Source of the DNA: Serpentinimonas raichei
GTDB lineage: Bacteria; Pseudomonadota; Gammaproteobacteria; Burkholderiales; Burkholderiaceae_C
DNA length: 64,000 nucleotides
Direction of reading: 5' to 3'
Assembly: GCF_000828895.1 (NCBI RefSeq)
Contig: NZ_AP014568.1
Span: 2,115,858-2,179,857 of the forward strand
Positions within the stretch are counted from its first letter, which is position 1, and each line of letters begins with the position of its first letter. The notes under the pieces were generated by a model. It saw nothing but the letters and a program-made list of their open reading frames with translations, did not search any database and had not been told where the DNA came from. Shown one piece after another: positions 1 through 9,209 of the stretch. A program made the translations under genes and the position numbers.

Positions 1-1429
<1,429 letters not shown>

Positions 1430-1486
1430 GTAAGGCTCCGGCACAACAGGGTTGGGTTCAAACCACTGCTCGCGGCTGCCATACAG

Positions 1487-1514
1487 CGCTCACCGCACGA
1501 GGAGTGGGTGAGCG
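1487..1514 (-). promoter_or_regulatory. Candidate anti-aptamer hairpin of the SAH riboswitch
   Basis: The 3' strand of the aptamer, CGCTCACC (1507-1514 read on minus), is repeated as its exact reverse complement GGTGAGCG at 1487-1494, with a 12-nt loop between. The two structures cannot form together, so this 8-bp stem is a plausible expression platform: aptamer closed with SAH, this hairpin formed without it. No T-run follows, so control of ribosome access or another mechanism is likelier than simple termination. The pairing is seen directly; the switching role is inferred. Confidence 0.55.
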
Positions 1515-1609
1515 TCGTTGCGGGTGGGCCAACGGCGCGGGTGCCGTGACCGGTTTCGAGCCTCACACCGCCGCCGCATGGGGCTCGGTGCTGCAACGCT
1601 CCTCGAAAC
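1505..1609 (-). promoter_or_regulatory. SAH riboswitch aptamer in the ahcY leader
   Basis: On the minus strand the leader carries the conserved blocks of the SAH riboswitch in the right order: CGAGGAGCGTTGC near 1594-1606, GAGGCTCGA near 1555-1563, and AACGACGCTCACC near 1507-1519. The first and second blocks pair (CGAG/CTCG), and GAGCG with CGCTC closes the other helix. This RNA class is known in beta- and gammaproteobacteria ahead of ahcY and related genes and switches expression on when SAH accumulates. The location, 76 bases ahead of the ahcY ATG, fits that role. Called by eye against the remembered consensus; a covariance-model search was not possible. Confidence 0.88.
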
Positions 1610-1666
1610 ACGCGCAAATTATAGGCCAAACAAATCGGGCAGGCCCGAATGTCAGCCCAAAGCAGC

Positions 1667-1702
1667 AATGTCCCCTTTGCCCCAGATAAGAATGTCCCCT
1701 TT
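1667..1702. repeat. Direct repeat of AATGTCCCCTTT
   Basis: Two copies of AATGTCCCCTTT, 24 bases apart (1667-1678 and 1691-1702), lie in the gap between ahcY and the prenyl synthase gene. Such short repeated ends occur at insertion-sequence termini, so this may be a relic of an excised element, but no transposase fragment is visible nearby. Function unknown. Confidence 0.4.
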
Positions 1703-1747
1703 CATGTGTGAAGGGGCAGTAGATGGTGGGGCACGCAAGCGCTTCCC

Positions 1748-1753
1748 TATAAT
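1748..1753 (+). promoter_or_regulatory. Possible -10 box (TATAAT) ahead of the prenyl synthase gene
   Basis: A perfect TATAAT lies 40 bases ahead of the chosen TTG start at 1793. No convincing -35 hexamer is seen at the usual distance, so this is only a candidate sigma-70 promoter. Confidence 0.35.
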
Positions 1754-1792
1754 GCCGACTCATACTTCGCTACGCACAAGGCACCCGATCAA

Positions 1793-2809
1793 TTGAGCGC
1801 CGCGCCCTCCTCCGCCACCGCCCCGTTTGCCACCGCCACCGCTTCTCCCGCCCCGGCCTTGGCGCTGGTCGTGGACGACATGCGCGTGGTCGATGGCGTG
1901 ATCCGCCAGCAGTTGGGCAGCGAGGTGCTGCTGGTGGGCCAGGTGGCCGAATACATCATCGGCGCCGGCGGCAAACGGGTGCGCCCGGCGCTGCTGCTGC
2001 TGATGTGCCAAGCGCTGGGCTGCACCGACGCGCGCCGCCACAGCCTGGCGGCGGTGGTCGAGTTTATCCACACCGCCACCTTGCTGCACGACGACGTGGT
2101 CGACGAGTCGGCGCTGCGTCGCGGCCGCAACACCGCCAACCACCTGTTTGGCAACGCCGCCAGCGTGCTGGTGGGCGACTTCCTCTACTCGCGCGCCTTC
2201 CAGATGATGGTGCAGGCCGGGCTGATGCGCGTCATGGACGTGCTGGCCGACGCCACCAACGTGATCGCTGAAGGCGAGGTGCTGCAACTGATGCAGATGC
2301 ACGACGCCGCACTCGACGAAGCCGCCTACCTGCGCGTGATCCGCGCCAAGACCGCCAAGCTGTTCGAAGCCAGCGCGCGCTTGGCTGCCATTTTGGCGGG
2401 CAGCGACGCCGCCACCGAAGCCCACTGCGCCGACTACGGCCAGTCGCTCGGGGCCGCCTTTCAGGTGATTGACGACGTGCTCGACTACGAGGGCGATGTG
2501 GCAGAAATGGGCAAGAGTCTGGGCGACGACCTGCGCGAAGGCAAGGTCACCTTGCCCCTGATCTGCACCTTGCAGCGCTGCAGCGCCGCCGACGCCACCC
2601 TGATCCGCACCGCCATCGAGCACGGCAACAGCGAACACCTGCCCCAGATCATCGAAATCGTGCGCCGCAGCGGCGGCTTGGCCGACGCCCGGCGCGCCGC
2701 CCAAGCGCAAGCGCAACGCGCCATGGCCGCCGCCCAAACCCTGCCGGCCAGCCCCAGCCGCGAGGCTTTGGTACAATGGGCAGCCGCGCTGCTGGAGCGC
2801 CGCTCCTAG
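1793..2809 (+). CDS. ispB: Octaprenyl/polyprenyl diphosphate synthase
   Basis: Chain-elongating trans-prenyl transferase that condenses isopentenyl diphosphate onto an allylic primer to make the ubiquinone side chain. The 338-residue product has the first Asp-rich motif LLHDDVVDES and the second VIDDVLDYEG, plus GGKRVRPAL in the IPP-binding region, in normal spacing. The start is taken as TTG at 1793 because family similarity (LALVVDDMRVVDGVIRQ) begins well ahead of the first internal ATG at 1881; 1881 is the fallback. Chain length (C40 or similar) cannot be told from sequence alone. The tRNA-Pro gene follows 27 bases after the stop. Confidence 0.93.
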   Translation: MSAAPSSATAPFATATASPAPALALVVDDMRVVDGVIRQQLGSEVLLVGQVAEYIIGAGGKRVRPALLLLMCQALGCTDARRHSLAAVVEFIHTATLLHDDVVDESALRRGRNTANHLFGNAASVLVGDFLYSRAFQMMVQAGLMRVMDVLADATNVIAEGEVLQLMQMHDAALDEAAYLRVIRAKTAKLFEASARLAAILAGSDAATEAHCADYGQSLGAAFQVIDDVLDYEGDVAEMGKSLGDDLREGKVTLPLICTLQRCSAADATLIRTAIEHGNSEHLPQIIEIVRRSGGLADARRAAQAQAQRAMAAAQTLPASPSREALVQWAAALLERRS

Positions 2810-2836
2810 CGCAAGCGCTGCTTGCACGGTGCATTT

Positions 2837-2913
2837 CGGGGTGTAGCTCAGCCTGGTGGAGCGCTACGTTCGGGACGTAGAGGCCGGAGGTTCGAATCCT
2901 CTCACCCCGACCA
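2837..2913 (+). tRNA. tRNA-Pro (anticodon CGG)
   Basis: A 77-base cloverleaf with encoded CCA: acceptor CGGGGTG/CACCCCG, anticodon loop TTCGGGA giving CGG, and T-arm GAGGTTCGAATCCTC. It reads the proline codon CCG, important in a high-GC genome. Its 3' part, from 2892, is repeated exactly at 10839-10864, so an integrative element has entered here and rebuilt the gene end. Confidence 0.97.
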
Positions 2914-2917
2914 GCCA
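2892..2917. repeat. attL: 26-bp direct repeat inside tRNA-Pro
   Basis: The 26 bases from TCGAATCC to CCAGCCA match 10839-10864 exactly and include the T-arm, acceptor strand and CCA of the tRNA. The flanking bases differ on both sides, so the core is exactly 26 bp. Confidence 0.93.
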
Positions 2918-2924
2918 CACATAC

Positions 2925-2960
2925 AAAGGCCGCCAAGGACGTATCCTTGGTGGCCTTTTT
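2925..2960 (+). terminator. Intrinsic terminator after tRNA-Pro
   Basis: A long stem (AAAGGCCGCCAAGGA paired with TCCTTGGTGGCCTTT, one G-T pair, loop CGTA) ends in a run of five T. It lies just inside the integrative element and would stop tRNA transcription before the integrase. Confidence 0.8.
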
Positions 2961-3024
2961 CATTGGCAAACTAGGCACTTACAGAGCAGCAGCAGACAAA
3001 GGCAAACATTGACAGCCAAGGCGG

Positions 3025-3051
3025 CACCGGGGAAAATAACGGGGAGCAAAA
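3025..3051 (+). repeat. Candidate left arm-type integrase sites
   Basis: A 27-base block beginning CACCGGGGAA and ending GGGGAGCAAAA matches 10761-10787 at 24 of 27 positions in the same orientation. Each block contains two GGGGAA/GGGGAGC-type half sites. Position near both ends of the element suggests binding sites for the N-terminal domain of the integrase or an excision factor; this role is inferred. Confidence 0.55.
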
Positions 3052-3091
3052 ACCCGTTTTACCCCGAACCGGGGAAAGCCCCTGCTGAGGC

Positions 3092-3127
3092 ACCGGGGCA
3101 ACCGGGGCAACCGGGGCAACCGGGGTA
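3092..3127 (+). repeat. Four tandem 9-bp repeats (ACCGGGGCA)
   Basis: Three exact copies of ACCGGGGCA followed by ACCGGGGTA sit 30 bases ahead of the integrase ATG. They resemble the CCGGGG half sites in the nearby arm-like blocks, so they could be integrase or regulator binding sites; they could also be simple slippage. Confidence 0.7.
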
Positions 3128-3157
3128 ACCGATGGACAGCCAACCGAGGAACACGCC

Positions 3158-4396
3158 ATGCTGACCGATGCCCAATGCCGCACCGCCACCTGCACCGAGG
3201 GCAAGCTGCGCGAGCGCCTGACCGATTCCGGGGGCTTGTATCTGGAAGTCACCCCCAATGGCCGCAAGCGCTGGTTCTGGAAGTTTTACCCCAACGGCAA
3301 AGAGTCACGCATGGCGCTGGGCACCTATCCGGCGGTGGGCCTGACGGCGGCACGCAAAGCCCGTGATGCCGCGAAGCTGAAAAAGGACGAAGGCTTCAAC
3401 CCGGTTCACGCGCGCCAGCTAGACCGCATCAAGCAAGCCATGAACGAAGGCGAGAACTTCGAGCAAGTGGCGCGGGAGTGGTACGGCAAAAAGTCCCCCC
3501 TGTGGAGCCCGCACCACCAGACCCGCGAACTGCGCAACCTAGAAAAAGACCTGTTCCCCTGGATCGGCAAGCGGCGCATAGCCGAAATCGAGCCCGTGGA
3601 GCTGCTGCAGACCGTGCGGCGGGTGGAGGCGCGGGGTTCCCTAGACGTAGCCCACCGGGTTCTATCCACGGCGCGGGGCGTGTTTGCCTACGCAGTGGCC
3701 AGCGGCAAGGCAGGCCGCAACGTGGCCATCGACTTGAAGGGCGCGCTGACACCGCACAAAGCCCGCCACTTTGCAGCGATTACCGATCCGGCGCGGCTGG
3801 GCGAACTGCTGCGAGCGATCAAGGGCTACAAAGGCGGGCCAATCGTGCGGGCGGCGCTGCAACTGGCACCCATGCTGTTTCAACGACCGACCGAGCTACG
3901 GGCGGCAGAGTGGGCCGAATTCGACCTCGACGGCGCGCTGTGGTCGATCCAAGCCAAGCGGATGAAGCGCACCTATGACGGCAAGGAAAACGGCGCGCCG
4001 CACCTGGTGCCCCTGCCCACCCAGGCCGTGACCATCCTGCGCGAGTTGCACCACCTGACCGGCGACGGCGCGCTGCTGTTCCCCGGCGAGCGGGGCAAAG
4101 GCACCCCAATCAGCGACAACACCCTGCGCGCTGCGCTGCAAACGCTGGGCTACGGTTCCGAGGTGCAGTCCATTCACGGATTCCGGGCCACGGCGCGCAC
4201 CTTGCTTGATGAATTGCTGGAATTCGATCCGCTGATGATCGAGGCGCAATTGGCCCATGCAGTCAAGGACGCCAACGGGCGCGCCTACAACCGCACCACG
4301 TACATAAAGCAGCGGCAGGAAATGATGCAGCGCTGGGCCGATTACTTGGACAAACTGGCCGCCGGAGCCGATGTAATCGAGTTGCGGCGCGCCTGA
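3158..4396 (+). CDS. P4-type tyrosine site-specific integrase
   Basis: Catalyses integration and excision of the surrounding element at tRNA-Pro. The 412-residue protein has the N-terminal arm-binding domain of the DUF4102 type (GLYLEVTPNGRKRWFWKF, about residues 26-90), a SAM-like core-binding domain, and a C-terminal catalytic domain. Visible catalytic residues are R243 (QRPTELR), H340 and R343 (HGFRATAR), H367 (LAHAVKD) and nucleophile Y377 (AYNRTTY). The gene lies immediately inside attL, as usual for tRNA-targeting elements, and reads into the element. The four 9-bp repeats directly upstream may bind it or its regulator. Confidence 0.95.
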   Translation: MLTDAQCRTATCTEGKLRERLTDSGGLYLEVTPNGRKRWFWKFYPNGKESRMALGTYPAVGLTAARKARDAAKLKKDEGFNPVHARQLDRIKQAMNEGENFEQVAREWYGKKSPLWSPHHQTRELRNLEKDLFPWIGKRRIAEIEPVELLQTVRRVEARGSLDVAHRVLSTARGVFAYAVASGKAGRNVAIDLKGALTPHKARHFAAITDPARLGELLRAIKGYKGGPIVRAALQLAPMLFQRPTELRAAEWAEFDLDGALWSIQAKRMKRTYDGKENGAPHLVPLPTQAVTILRELHHLTGDGALLFPGERGKGTPISDNTLRAALQTLGYGSEVQSIHGFRATARTLLDELLEFDPLMIEAQLAHAVKDANGRAYNRTTYIKQRQEMMQRWADYLDKLAAGADVIELRRA

Positions 4397-4504
4397 TAGT
4401 TTGATGCCACGCCTAGCCCGAGGCTGATCCCCGAGGGCGAAAACCGGGAAGCCCCCCAACCCGGCGGCGCTGGCACTTTTTTGGGGGCTGGGGGAGCGTG
4501 AGAA

Positions 4505-5233
4505 ATGGCTGATTTATCGCATTGGGACTTGGCAGAAATCTTCACCGGCAGAGACGCCGCGTATTTGATGATGGGGGTTGACCCTTCAGACCCGGAGGCC
4601 AGCAAGCGGAGCGCAGCGCATGTTCTAAGGCGAATGGAGACGGCGTTCGATGGTGCAATCGAACACGCAATGTTTGACCTTTACCATGATTCCGAAAGGG
4701 ATGACGAAAGCGATTTGATGCCCTATCACGCCATTCTTGGAAGTGAGGCGCGACGGAAAAGCTATGGGCCATTTCGTAAATATGACGACCGCGAGCCACT
4801 TGAGAAATGGCTGAAAAGCAGTGAATCTGGCGTTCAAAATGAAGAATTTTCACGGGCCGAGCTTGCCCGCTGGGTGAGGGAAAACGGATTGAAGTCTGCT
4901 TATCAGTTTGACCTAGAGGCATCCGTTCCTGCCACCCAAAGCGCAAGCGGTGCCACCGTGCCACAGGCTGAAACCCCGGCGCAAGGCACGGCGGATGACA
5001 CCCCGGCGGCGACCGCAGTACCCAACAGCAGGGAAAGAAACACCTTGCTGCGCATCATCGGGGGCTTGGCAATGGCAACGTATAAGATGAATATTCACGG
5101 GAGAATGGACGGCATTACAGAAATACTTGACGACCTTGCCCAACATGGCGTAACCGTGTCGGAGGAAACGCTGCGCGGCAAACTGCGCGAAGCCGCGAGG
5201 TTGATTGATCCACCAGCCGACAACAAGGGTTGA
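4505..5233 (+). CDS. Unknown element-encoded protein, 242 aa
   Basis: No function recognised. The N-terminal half is hydrophilic and lower in GC than its neighbours, beginning MADLSHWDLAEIFTGRDAAYLM; a Pro/Ala/Thr-rich linker follows at about residues 140-170. The last 60 residues form a compact predicted helical unit (RNTLLRIIGGLAMATYK ... TVSEETLRGKLREAARL) of a type often seen in integrative-element proteins of Proteobacteria. The ATG at 4505 is preceded by GGGGGAGCGTGAGA, a reasonable ribosome site. The 108 bases between integrase and this gene hold an AGCCCCC/GGGGGCT inverted repeat (about 4450-4493). Confidence 0.7.
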   Translation: MADLSHWDLAEIFTGRDAAYLMMGVDPSDPEASKRSAAHVLRRMETAFDGAIEHAMFDLYHDSERDDESDLMPYHAILGSEARRKSYGPFRKYDDREPLEKWLKSSESGVQNEEFSRAELARWVRENGLKSAYQFDLEASVPATQSASGATVPQAETPAQGTADDTPAATAVPNSRERNTLLRIIGGLAMATYKMNIHGRMDGITEILDDLAQHGVTVSEETLRGKLREAARLIDPPADNKG

Positions 5234-5290
5234 AACCCAAATTAGGGCCTTCAAACCCCAATTAGGGCCGGCCAAACCCGAATTAGAGGA
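5231..5290 (+). repeat. Three 20-bp iteron-like direct repeats
   Basis: Consecutive 20-bp units (5231-5250, 5251-5270, 5271-5290) share the core AAACCCNAATTAG; the first two also share GGGCC after it. The periodicity is exact, about two helical turns, and they lie just upstream of the AlpA-like regulator. They look like operator or replication iterons. No protein can be assigned to them from sequence alone. Confidence 0.75.
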
Positions 5291-5362
5291 CGCAGCAGGC
5301 ACAAGCGCTTGACACTTGCCCCATCGCAACAACGGCTACAAAGCCGGTCAACGAAGGGCAGT

Positions 5363-5611
5363 ATGGCAATCTGGCGCATCGAAACCTGCAAAGCGGAGGC
5401 GGGGCACCCCTCCAACACATCCATTTACAGCCAAATCCGTGAGGGTCTTTGGACAAAGCCTGTTCGCATCGGACAGCGATCCGTCGGCTGGCCGGATTAC
5501 GAAGTGCGGGCGCTGTGTGCGGCGCGCATCGCGGGCAAAACGGATGAGCAAATCCGGGAACTGGTCAAGCGGATGCACGCTGATCGGGCCGAACTGCTGG
5601 CTGTGGCTTGA
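5363..5611 (+). CDS. AlpA-like small DNA-binding regulator, 82 aa
   Basis: Short basic protein beginning MAIWRIETCKAEAGHPSNTS with the layout of AlpA-type helix-turn-helix regulators of P4-like islands: SIYSQIREGLWTKPVRIGQRSVGWPDYEVRAL, where a winged HTH is followed by the W-x-x-x-E/D motif. Family members control integrase or excision in cryptic prophages. ATG 5363 is chosen over upstream in-frame starts because family similarity begins there. The three 20-bp repeats end 72 bases upstream and are its most likely operator or a target of its product. Confidence 0.8.
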   Translation: MAIWRIETCKAEAGHPSNTSIYSQIREGLWTKPVRIGQRSVGWPDYEVRALCAARIAGKTDEQIRELVKRMHADRAELLAVA

Positions 5612-5623
5612 AGGGGCGCAGCA

Positions 5624-5902
5624 ATGGCGATCAACACCCCCCAAAAAGAAATGCCCACCGTGGGCAGCAATCCCACGGCAGGCGAAGCGATCAACGATCT
5701 GGATTATCCCACCGGGCAGCGCCCAAGTAAAGCCTTCGAGACCCTGCGAGCCGCATTTGCTCTGCGCGGCCACACCCTGCGGCGCACCGACCCGGCGACG
5801 GGGCCGGTTTCATATTGGGCGAGCCGCTGGGGCCTGGCCAAACACCTGCCCGACATTGACGCGGCGCAGCGGTTCCTAGAGCAAATCGGGGGGCGGCGAT
5901 GA
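5624..5902 (+). CDS. Unknown small protein, 92 aa, coupled to primase gene
   Basis: Contains SKAFETLRAAFALRGHTLRR followed by PVSYWASRWGLAKHLPD, a pattern found in small island proteins encoded just ahead of primases; no function is recognised. It overlaps the next gene by four bases (ATGA), which suggests coupled translation with the primase-helicase. Cytosolic, with no membrane segment or signal peptide. Confidence 0.7.
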   Translation: MAINTPQKEMPTVGSNPTAGEAINDLDYPTGQRPSKAFETLRAAFALRGHTLRRTDPATGPVSYWASRWGLAKHLPDIDAAQRFLEQIGGRR

Positions 5903-8358
5903 ATGCAACAAGCCACCCCGCCGAACAATTCCGGGCCGCAATCGTGGCCGCTGGCCTGACCCCGCCGGAGGACATTCACGCCGACGGCAAACTGCACCGA
6001 TTCCCCAGCAATGGCCAGCGCAGCGACGATTCCGGCTGGTACGTGCTGCACCCCGACGGCTTACCGGCTGGCGCATTTGGCTGCTGGCGCGAGGGGCTAA
6101 GGCAGCAGTGGTGCAGCAAGACCCCGGACACCATGACCCAAGCCGAGCGCGAGGCGCACCGGCAAAAGCTGGAGGCAATGCGCCAGCAAAGGCAGTCCGA
6201 CACCGCCGAGCGCAATCAGCAGGCCGCAGCCGAGGCGGCGCAGCGCTGGCAGGCAGCCACCCCGGCAACCAGCCACCCCTACCTGAGCGCCAAGGGCGTG
6301 CAGGCCCACGGCGTGCGGCAGCAAGGCAAGGTGCTGCTGATCCCCATGCGCGACACGTCGGGCACCCTGCACAGCCTGCAAAACATCGACGGCGAGGGCA
6401 GCAAGCGCTTTCTACCCGGCGGGCTGGTCAAGGGCTGCTATCACGCCATCGGCACGCCTGAGCGCGCTCTGATCGTCTGCGAAGGCTACGCCACTGGCGC
6501 GAGCCTGAACGAAGCCACGGGGTGCGCTGTGGCGGTGGCATTCACCGCGGGCAACCTGCTGGAGGTGGCGAAAGCGCTGCGCCAGCAATACCCGGCGCTG
6601 CGCCTGATCGTGGCCGCTGATGACGACTGGCGCACCGAGGGCAACCCCGGCATGAGCAAGGCGCGCCAAGCTGCCCAGGCCGTGGCTGGCCTGCTGGCTG
6701 TTCCCCGGTTCCCTGCTGACCGGCCCGACAAGGCGACCGACTTCAACGACCTGCACCAGTTGGCCGGGCTGGAGGCGGTGCAGGCTTGCATCGAGGCGGC
6801 GCAAGCTGTGGCGGGCGGCCCGCTGTTCCCCGCCCTGCCCGAGCTTGGCGAGCCAACGGGCAGCCAATGGCCTGAGCCTGTTCCCCTGCCCGACGCCTTG
6901 CCCCCCGTGGCACCCTTTGACGACGAACTGCTGCCCGAAGCCTTGCGCGGCTGGGTGGCAGACATCGCCCACCGGATGCAGTGCCCCCCGGATTTTCTGG
7001 CGGTGGGCGCTGTGGTGGCGCTATCAAGCCTGATCGGTGCCCGTGCTGTGGTGGCACCCAAGGCGCGCGACGATTGGCGCGTGGTGCCCAACCTGTGGGG
7101 CCTGATCGTGGGCAGGCCGGGGGTGATGAAATCCCCGGCGCTGGGCGAAGTGCTCAAGCCCTTGCAACGGCTGGAGGCAACCGAGCGCGAACAGTGGCAG
7201 GCGGTGCATGATGAATGGGAGCTCGATTGCAAGGTAGCCGAACTGGCCGCCAAGCAAAACGAGAAACAGGCGGCGGCAGAGTCCAGCAAAAACCCGGCCA
7301 AGGCGCGCGCGCTGCTGAAGCCAGTGGACACCCCCACCGAACCCAAGGCGCGGCGCTACGTGGTCAACGATGCCACGGTGGAGAAGCTGGGGGAAATCCT
7401 AGAGGACAACCCATGGGGCACCCTGAGCTATCGCGACGAAATCCACGGGCTGCTGTGCAGCATGGATCGGCAAGGGCAAGAAGGGGCGCGGGCTTTCTAC
7501 CTGCAAGCCTACGACGGCAATCAAGGCTACACGGTGGACAGGATCATCCGGGGCACCCGCCACATTCCCCGCGTATGCCTTGCCATGCTGGGAGGCATAC
7601 AACCCGGCAAGGTGCAGGCCTACGTGCGCGACGCGGTGGCAGGTGGCACGGGTGATGACGGGCTGCTGCAGCGCTTTGGGCTGGCCGTGTGGCCCGACGT
7701 GAGCCGGGAATTCAAGCGGGTTGATCAATGGCCCGACACCCACGCCAAACAGGCCGCATGGGCCGTATTCGAGCGCCTGAATCAACTGCAACCGGCGAGC
7801 GAGACCGAGCCCCAAGAGTGGCGCTTTGACCCCGAGGCCCAGGCCATTTACTGGGAGTGGGCGCTACCGTTCGAGACCGAGATACGGGGCGAAGAACTGC
7901 ACCCGGCGCTGGTTTCCCACCTGGCCAAATACCGCAAGCTGGTTCCGGCGCTGGCGCTGATCTTTGCCCTGGTGGACACACCGGACAGCGGGAACCTGAT
8001 CCATGCGCGCGAACTGGCGCGGGCGCTGGAATGGGCCGAATACCTGCGCACCCATGCCGAGCGGCTGTATGCGGCGGCGGTGATCCCCGAAACCGCCGGG
8101 GCCAAGCAACTGCTGGACAAGATCAAAACGGGCAAGCTGTGCGACGGCGACGGCGTGCTGCTGGAATCGTTCACCCCCCGCCTAGTGGCCGTGAAACATT
8201 GGGCCGGACTGGGCAAGCCGGAGGACGTGCGCAAGGCGGCGGACTTGCTGGCCGATTATGGCTGGCTGGTGCGGGAGACTGCACCCACCGGCGCGGCGGG
8301 AGGCAGGCCCAGCGAGCGCTACCTGATCCACCCCATGCTGCTGAAGGGGGGTGCATGA
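5899..8358 (+). CDS. Toprim/DUF3987 primase-helicase of the element
   Basis: An 819-residue replication protein. The N-terminal third has a Toprim-type primase region: VLLIPMRDTSGTLHSLQNI, then the acidic LIVCEGYATGASL, then LIVAADDD, where E and DxD ligands would bind Mg. The C-terminal part is a DUF3987 helicase-like ATPase with a Walker A-like loop GRPGVMKSP at about residue 405, followed by SYRDEIHGLL and LAMLGGIQPGKV. This two-part design is used by P4-like satellites and related islands to replicate their own DNA. The ATG overlaps the upstream stop by four bases and the stop overlaps the next start. Confidence 0.88.
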   Translation: MNATSHPAEQFRAAIVAAGLTPPEDIHADGKLHRFPSNGQRSDDSGWYVLHPDGLPAGAFGCWREGLRQQWCSKTPDTMTQAEREAHRQKLEAMRQQRQSDTAERNQQAAAEAAQRWQAATPATSHPYLSAKGVQAHGVRQQGKVLLIPMRDTSGTLHSLQNIDGEGSKRFLPGGLVKGCYHAIGTPERALIVCEGYATGASLNEATGCAVAVAFTAGNLLEVAKALRQQYPALRLIVAADDDWRTEGNPGMSKARQAAQAVAGLLAVPRFPADRPDKATDFNDLHQLAGLEAVQACIEAAQAVAGGPLFPALPELGEPTGSQWPEPVPLPDALPPVAPFDDELLPEALRGWVADIAHRMQCPPDFLAVGAVVALSSLIGARAVVAPKARDDWRVVPNLWGLIVGRPGVMKSPALGEVLKPLQRLEATEREQWQAVHDEWELDCKVAELAAKQNEKQAAAESSKNPAKARALLKPVDTPTEPKARRYVVNDATVEKLGEILEDNPWGTLSYRDEIHGLLCSMDRQGQEGARAFYLQAYDGNQGYTVDRIIRGTRHIPRVCLAMLGGIQPGKVQAYVRDAVAGGTGDDGLLQRFGLAVWPDVSREFKRVDQWPDTHAKQAAWAVFERLNQLQPASETEPQEWRFDPEAQAIYWEWALPFETEIRGEELHPALVSHLAKYRKLVPALALIFALVDTPDSGNLIHARELARALEWAEYLRTHAERLYAAAVIPETAGAKQLLDKIKTGKLCDGDGVLLESFTPRLVAVKHWAGLGKPEDVRKAADLLADYGWLVRETAPTGAAGGRPSERYLIHPMLLKGGA

Positions 8359-9209
8359 TGGGCAAGTGGCTTGATCGGCTGAAAAATGAAAAAGCCCCCG
8401 GCACCCCCGCTACAAAACCTACGAAACCCACCCAAGGCACCCACGAAGGGGGTTTTGTAGGTTCCGTAGCGTACCCCCCGGCCTGTTTGCAAAAAAACAA
8501 TGGGGGCGACCAACCGGCGGCAGCGGCTGAAACCACCACCGAGGCCCTGCCCCAAGCCCACGAAGAACCGGCGGCAAGCATGGGGCACGCGCACGGGCTG
8601 GTGCGCATCGAGGCCGAACGGCTGGCAGCATTGCAGCCTTGGCCGCAGACCCAGGCCGACACCGACACCGTGAGCGCCTGGTGGCTGCTGCACTACCCCG
8701 ACCGCGATCCGGTTCAACTGGTGAGCCACCCGCCTGCAACCTTGGCGCAAATTCTCCAGCAACACCCCGAGGCTATGGCCGCCGAACCGATGAGCGAGCC
8801 GCAGCGCTACGCGCCGAACCCGGCACCCCACCTAGCCGCCGAAGCTGATCTGGCCTGCTGGCCGCACACGTCGGCCATGAACTCGGTGGAAATCGACACC
8901 TTCACGGCGCGGCTGAGGCGGTTCACCGACAAGGGAATGGCCTATGACCAAGCCGAAGCGCTGGCCGATAAGCTGGTGCAGCGCGACCGCGAAGGCGACG
9001 ACCGGCGGCTGTGCCTGGAGTGTCGGCACCTGCAAGGCGCTGGCCGCTGGCGCTGTGGCAACTGGCAGCAAGCCGACGTGGCCCGCGAAGGGCTGGCGCG
9101 TGACTTGGTGCTGATGCTGCAGCGCTGCGACGGCTACCACCCGGCGATGCAGGCCCAAGCCCTGAGCCAAACCCAGCAAGCCCAACCCAAGGAGCACCCG
9201 CATGATTGA
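8355..9209 (+). CDS. Unknown 284-aa element protein with C-terminal Cys motif
   Basis: No function recognised. Residues 1-90 are low-complexity and Pro/Thr/Ala-rich. The C-terminal part, from about residue 175, carries TFTARLRRFTDKGMAYDQAE and then CLECRHLQGAGRWRCGNW, three cysteines that could form a small metal or zinc-ribbon-like site. Two adjacent ATGs (8355, 8358) are possible; 8355 overlaps the primase stop by four bases. It sits between primase and SSB-like genes and overlaps the latter by eight bases, so a role in element replication is likely but unproven. Confidence 0.72.
   Translation: MMGKWLDRLKNEKAPGTPATKPTKPTQGTHEGGFVGSVAYPPACLQKNNGGDQPAAAAETTTEALPQAHEEPAASMGHAHGLVRIEAERLAALQPWPQTQADTDTVSAWWLLHYPDRDPVQLVSHPPATLAQILQQHPEAMAAEPMSEPQRYAPNPAPHLAAEADLACWPHTSAMNSVEIDTFTARLRRFTDKGMAYDQAEALADKLVQRDREGDDRRLCLECRHLQGAGRWRCGNWQQADVAREGLARDLVLMLQRCDGYHPAMQAQALSQTQQAQPKEHPHD

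Noticed and set aside
3092..3127. CRISPR-like array from the tandem CCGGGG repeats
   Set aside because: Units are 9 bp and contiguous with no spacers; no cas genes are present anywhere in the window.
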